A DNA stretch of 62,942 bases from a bacterium (GTDB taxonomy: Bacteria > Lindowbacteria > 2-12-FULL-62-27), in assembly GCA_016202645.1 (NCBI GenBank), contig JACQOF010000099.1:1-62942 (forward strand), in the 5' to 3' direction. The position numbers and the translations under genes were made by a program. Under the pieces are notes generated by a model. It was not told where the DNA came from and did no database searches. It saw only the letters and a program-made list of their open reading frames with translations. This document shows positions 59,511 to 62,942 of the stretch, piece after piece; the first letter of the stretch is position 1, and each line of letters opens with the position of its first letter.

Positions 59511-60782
59511 TCATGGCTTCGAAATTTCCGTCAGGCCGCCGAGATAGGGATGCAGAGCCGACGGAAGGGCCACCGAGCCGTCGGACCGCTGGCCGTTTTC
59601 GAGAAGCGCAATCAGAGTCCGGCCGACGGCGAGGGCGGATCCGTTGAGGGTGTGAACAAGCGCCGTCTCTCCGGATTTGGCGCGGTGGCGGATCATCGCG
59701 CGGCGCGCCTGAAAATCGGTGAAGGTCGAGCAGGACGAGATTTCCCGGTAGGCGGTTTGCCCCGGCAGCCAGACTTCGATGTCATACGTCTTTGCCGACG
59801 CGAATCCCGTATCCCCGCTCCGGAGAACCACAACCCGGTAGGGCAGGCCCAGCCGCCGGAGCACCTCCTCCGCGTCACGCCGCAGAGATTCCAGTTCCGC
59901 TTCGGACTCCTCCGGCCGGCAGAATTTCACCAGCTCCACCTTGTCAAATTGATGCTGACGGATCATCCCCCGGGTGTCCTTGCCCGCCGCCCCCGCCTCC
60001 GCGCGGAAACACGGCGTGTAGGCGGCATACCGCAGGGGCAGACGGTCCGCCGGAAGGATCTCCCCAGCGTGAAAGTTTGTCACCGGAACTTCGGCGGTCG
60101 GCACCAGCCACAAATCTTGGCCTTCGCACTTGAACAGATCCTCGGAAAATTTCGGCAGCTGGCCCGTGCCCCGCATCGCGGCGGCATTGACCAGGAAGGG
60201 CGGCCAGATTTCGGTGTAGCCGCGGGAGGCATGAAGATCCATCATGAAGGAAATCAGCGCGCGCTCGAGACGGGCGCCGGCGCCGAGAAGCGCCGTGAAT
60301 CGGGCGCGGGAGATTTTCGCCGCGCGCTCGAAATCAAGGATCCCCAGGGACTCGCCGATCTCCCAGTGCGGTTTCGGTTGAAAATCAAACGCGGGTTTTT
60401 CACCCTGGACGCTGACAACGGGATTTTCCTCCGGCGGCCCGCCATCCGGGACGTCCGGGAGAAGCAGGTTGGGTATAAGCAACGCCTCCGCCTCAAACGC
60501 CGAGTCGGCGGCGCGCTGGCGCTCTTCCAACTCTGAAATCCGCGTGGACAACGTCCGGAGTTCGGCTCGGAGGGTGTCGGTGTTGGCCTTCATCCGCATC
60601 GCGCGCGCCATCTCTTCCGACCGGCGTTTGTGATTTCCGCGAAGCTCGTCGCCCTCTTTCTGAATCTGACGCCGGCTCTCGTCCTTCGAAACCAGCGCCC
60701 CCAGGTCCACCGGCATCCGCCGCCGGGCCAGACTCGCGCGGATCAGGTCCGGATCTTTCTTCAGCAATTTAGGGTCGATCAT
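59511..60782 (-). CDS. serS: Seryl-tRNA synthetase
   Basis: A 423-residue class II synthetase that charges tRNA-Ser. The N-terminal helical arm (RRQIQKEGDELRGNHKRRSE to RISELEERQR) binds the tRNA; motif 2 (PCFRAEAGAAGKDTRGMIRQHQFDKVEL) and motif 3 (LVHTLNGSALAVGRTLIALLENGQ) are complete. Length is typical. ATG 60782 is used because GGTGGGGGTCAGG immediately precedes it; a GTG at 60794 is in frame. It is well separated from neighbouring genes. Confidence 0.97.
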   Translation of the reverse strand: MIDPKLLKKDPDLIRASLARRRMPVDLGALVSKDESRRQIQKEGDELRGNHKRRSEEMARAMRMKANTDTLRAELRTLSTRISELEERQRAADSAFEAEALLIPNLLLPDVPDGGPPEENPVVSVQGEKPAFDFQPKPHWEIGESLGILDFERAAKISRARFTALLGAGARLERALISFMMDLHASRGYTEIWPPFLVNAAAMRGTGQLPKFSEDLFKCEGQDLWLVPTAEVPVTNFHAGEILPADRLPLRYAAYTPCFRAEAGAAGKDTRGMIRQHQFDKVELVKFCRPEESEAELESLRRDAEEVLRRLGLPYRVVVLRSGDTGFASAKTYDIEVWLPGQTAYREISSCSTFTDFQARRAMIRHRAKSGETALVHTLNGSALAVGRTLIALLENGQRSDGSVALPSALHPYLGGLTEISKP

Positions 60783-60842
60783 CCTGACCCCCACCTAACC
60801 ATCATCTCGAACCTTGCGCAATCGCCGGAAAACCGGACACTC

Positions 60843-61373
60843 TCACCGCGCCGCCGGGGGCGCCTCCCATCCGGTGATTTTCCAGCCCTGCTTGAGTTTC
60901 GATACGTAGACTTTGACGTCGAGGACCTCTTCACTGTCTTTGGACTTGATCATCAGGCGGCTGGGAACTTCCACGTGGAATTGGTGGACCGTCAGATCCA
61001 GAAGCCTGTAGCCGGAGACTCCCGATATCCAGGAGCGGACGTAGGTTTCAAAATCATGGCGGGACATCTGCCGTTTCAATGAATCCGAAAAAAGTCCGTA
61101 CGCCGAGCGCCACGCACCGCCCTGCAGATTCGACCAGAACGCTTCAACAAGAATCGTAGACTCCTTTTGCGCCAGGACCGCGAGCGCCGCGTCGGCGGTG
61201 AGGTCGATGGCATGAACGGTTTCCTTCGTCCCGATCCGGCCGATTCCCCGCGCCGTTTCCCAGACGAGGCCCGTACCCAGCTTCACCGCCATCCACGCGG
61301 CTTTTCCGGCCAGCTTGACCGGAGTTGCGCAGGCCGACAGAGCCAGGATTACAACACAGGCCGCGATCCCCAT
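60843..61373 (-). CDS. Small lipoprotein
   Basis: A 176-residue lipoprotein with signal ACVVILALSAC (Cys15). The region after residue 70 (LAVLAQKESTILVEAFWSNLQGGAWRSAYGLFSDSLKRQMSRHDF ... GWKITGWEAPP) looks like an NTF2-type envelope domain with a final W strand, as at 11005 and 35955. It has no Shine-Dalgarno evident and follows the conserved unknown gene by 17 nt. Confidence 0.75.
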   Translation of the reverse strand: MGIAACVVILALSACATPVKLAGKAAWMAVKLGTGLVWETARGIGRIGTKETVHAIDLTADAALAVLAQKESTILVEAFWSNLQGGAWRSAYGLFSDSLKRQMSRHDFETYVRSWISGVSGYRLLDLTVHQFHVEVPSRLMIKSKDSEEVLDVKVYVSKLKQGWKITGWEAPPAAR

Positions 61374-61390
61374 TACGCGTTGGGGATCGG

Positions 61391-62797
61391 TCAGGCGTTG
61401 GCCTGAAAAAATTTCCGTTCCTTGATGAGGGTTGCGACTTCCGGCGGAACCATGCCCTCCCAGGAAGCGTCCTTCCGGTGGATTCGGTCGAGAACGTCCT
61501 TGGAATAAATCGGCAGGTATTTTTCATTGAAGTCCCGGAGGCCGAGGATGAACTGGTTTTCAACCAGGTAGGCGTACAGATGCCGGAGGTGCGACGCGAC
61601 CCGGAGGTTCCCCGCGGTGATGATCGCACCCGTGGCGGCGTCGATCATCGGGTGCACATAAAGCCTCAAGCCGTTCTTGAACATCCGCCCGAAGGATTCC
61701 AGAATGCCGCCTTCAAGATCGGCGTAGTGTTTCTCATCGAAGATTTCCCTCAGGGTTGGCACCCCGAGCGCAATGCCGATCGGTCTTTTTGTGTAGCGAA
61801 ACAGGTGCGCGGCCAGCCGGTGAAACTCGAAGTAATTCGAAATCATGACGGTCCGGCCCAGCGCGCCCAGGATGTCAACGCGGTCGAGAAAGTCCCTGTA
61901 GTCGATGCGCCCTTCGTCCATCAAGGTCCCGAGCGTCATCTCCATCAGCACAACCGGCGGCTCGCCCTCGAGAAGCGGTTCCTGGACAAACTGCGCGTGC
62001 GCGCCGCGCAGCATGTCGACGCTGAGGTGCGTGACGGGCCGGAAACTGCCGCGCTCGATCAGGATGGGCTTCTTGTGGAGAACTTCCGAGGCCTGGACGA
62101 CTTCGCCGTCGGCCGTGAACATCGCCGAGTTCGCCAGGCCTTTTTCCACGAGGACCAGGCTCATCAGGCGGTTGTCGACTCCGGCAAACGTCGGCCCGGA
62201 GAACTTGATCATGTCGACCCGGACTCGATCGGAACCCAGATGATCTCTCAGGGAAACAATCAGGTCAGCCGGTTTTTCATGGAGATAGAGGCATCCGTGT
62301 ATCAAATTCACGCCGACCACGCCGAGAGATTCCTGCTGCTGGACGGCTTCGGCGTCCAGCATCGTCACGTGGATGATGATCTCCGAATGCGGGCCGCCGG
62401 GCTGTATCTGAAACCGGACTCCCATCCAGCCGTGATAATTATCGGCGCGCTTGAATCCCCGGGCGGCGACGGTGTCGGCGAAAACGAAAAACCGGGTCGT
62501 CGATCCGCGGGCCTCGGCCAGCCGCTGGACCAGGAGGTCGTACTCGTGGTCCAGCATCTGCTGAAGACGTTCCCGGCTGACATAGCGGGTGGAATGTCCG
62601 TAGATGGCGTCGCTGATTTTCATGTCATAAGCCGACATCGTCTTCGCGACCGTCCCGGACGCTCCGCCGACCCGGAAAAACCACCGGGCAACTTCCTGCC
62701 CCGCGCCGATTTCAGCGAATGTCCCGTAAACTCCCGGGTCCAGATTGACGTGCAGGGCCTTTTGCGCCGCCCCGAGCGCGTCGCCGCCAGTTTCCAT
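61391..62797 (-). CDS. Conserved protein of unknown function (sometimes mislabelled nicotinate-nucleotide adenylyltransferase)
   Basis: A 468-residue soluble protein with highly conserved blocks: LDPGVYGTFAEIGAGQEVARWFFRVGGASG, ISDAIYGHSTRYVSRERLQQMLDHEYDLL, GVVGVNLIHGCLYLH and PVVLMEMTLGTLM. Proteins like it occur in several phyla and are often wrongly given transporter or NMN adenylyltransferase names. No nucleotide-binding motif is clear to me. A GTG at 62812 is an alternative start. It may be co-transcribed with the lipoprotein gene downstream. Confidence 0.72.
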   Translation of the reverse strand: METGGDALGAAQKALHVNLDPGVYGTFAEIGAGQEVARWFFRVGGASGTVAKTMSAYDMKISDAIYGHSTRYVSRERLQQMLDHEYDLLVQRLAEARGSTTRFFVFADTVAARGFKRADNYHGWMGVRFQIQPGGPHSEIIIHVTMLDAEAVQQQESLGVVGVNLIHGCLYLHEKPADLIVSLRDHLGSDRVRVDMIKFSGPTFAGVDNRLMSLVLVEKGLANSAMFTADGEVVQASEVLHKKPILIERGSFRPVTHLSVDMLRGAHAQFVQEPLLEGEPPVVLMEMTLGTLMDEGRIDYRDFLDRVDILGALGRTVMISNYFEFHRLAAHLFRYTKRPIGIALGVPTLREIFDEKHYADLEGGILESFGRMFKNGLRLYVHPMIDAATGAIITAGNLRVASHLRHLYAYLVENQFILGLRDFNEKYLPIYSKDVLDRIHRKDASWEGMVPPEVATLIKERKFFQANA

Positions 62798-62865
62798 AGG
62801 GGCCAAATGCACCTGAAAAACAGGCTGACGTCAATGACCCACACCGATCGGTACATGGGGGCATA

Positions 62866-62905
62866 TAAACTCTTCCCCCCTTGAGGGGGAAGCTGGATGG
62901 GGGGT
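62866..62905. repeat. CCCCCCTTGAGGGGGAAG palindrome at the right edge
   Basis: TTCCCCCCTTGAGGGGGAAG followed by CTGGATGGGGGG is the same type of element as 22616-22662, in inverse sense. From 62820 to the window end I see no gene. Confidence 0.7.
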
Positions 62906-62942
62906 TTCAGCAGGTCAACTTTGCGGCACCCCCCTCCCAGCC

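Noticed and set aside
61325-62884. A 519-codon plus-strand frame opposite the conserved unknown gene
   Set aside because: The minus-strand protein has strongly conserved blocks; the plus-strand translation has none and no ribosome binding site.

Overview
This window is high-GC, densely packed bacterial chromosome. Genes commonly overlap by the four bases ATGA. It is Gram-negative: there is an edge-truncated lipid A kinase gene (lpxK), a Kdo/WaaP-type kinase, several lipoproteins, type IV pilin-like proteins, an O-antigen-ligase-like protein and secretin-like domains. HrcA/CIRCE heat-shock control, two NtrB/NtrC-type sigma-54 systems, an archaeal-type phosphoglycerate mutase (ApgM), siroheme decarboxylase and an adenosylcobalamin methylmalonyl-CoA mutase set point to an uncultured or deep-branching lineage (Desulfobacterota- or Omnitrophota-like). 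That placement is inference; no rRNA or tRNA was seen.

Layout. 1-5.8 kb: lpxK (partial), a Kdo-kinase-like gene, trxA, a nucleotidyltransferase module, a large secreted protein with a degenerate CFI-box-like tail, and an aspartyl protease, separated by unusually repeat-rich spacers. 5.8-11 kb (minus): UvrD-like helicase, O-antigen-ligase/TPR protein, HemW. 11-14.4 kb: a lipoprotein, a ParE-type toxin-antitoxin pair and a three-gene minor-pilin operon. 14.5-19.1 kb (minus): hrcA-grpE-dnaK-dnaJ behind a perfect CIRCE operator. 19.2-28.8 kb (plus): ApgM, aspartokinase, then a polysaccharide cluster (three SDR nucleotide-sugar enzymes, UDP-sugar dehydrogenase, WecA-like transferase, YbhN-like membrane protein, NDP-sugar nucleotidyltransferase). 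28.8-33.2 kb: SAH hydrolase and a sensor kinase/NtrC pair. 33.2-38.1 kb: CoA transferase, both mutase subunits with a lipoprotein between them, and a MeaB-epimerase fusion. 38.1-40.4 kb: a Rieske oxygenase encoded as two ORFs, a HAD-like protein lacking its nucleophile and an alkaline-phosphatase-superfamily protein. 40.4-47.3 kb: one tightly coupled run of aldo/keto reductase, fused siroheme decarboxylase, HemQ/Cld-like protein, IspH, an SDR and a pore-less secretin-like protein. 47.5-52.1 kb: asnB, CPBP protease, hicBA and a second nucleotidyltransferase module. 52.2-55.1 kb: cupredoxin, class III cyclase, SixA. 55.1-62.8 kb (minus): flavin reductase, DUF218 protein, second NtrBC pair, serS, a lipoprotein and a conserved protein of unknown role.

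The most unusual feature is the repeat content. Many families built from 7-10 nt units (AAATCCT, GCTATTA, CAGCCCT, CAATGAA, GCGGATT, GGGAGAAA, GTTCGTGTCC, CTCTGTGGA), dRS3-like hairpins and an 86-nt element sit at gene boundaries. Several have entered genes: one encodes an insertion beside the kinase active site, one encodes a signal peptide, one supplies a C-terminus plus the next gene's ribosome binding site. Two promoters carry perfect 16- and 20-bp palindromes in their 17-bp spacers, and two genes look leaderless.
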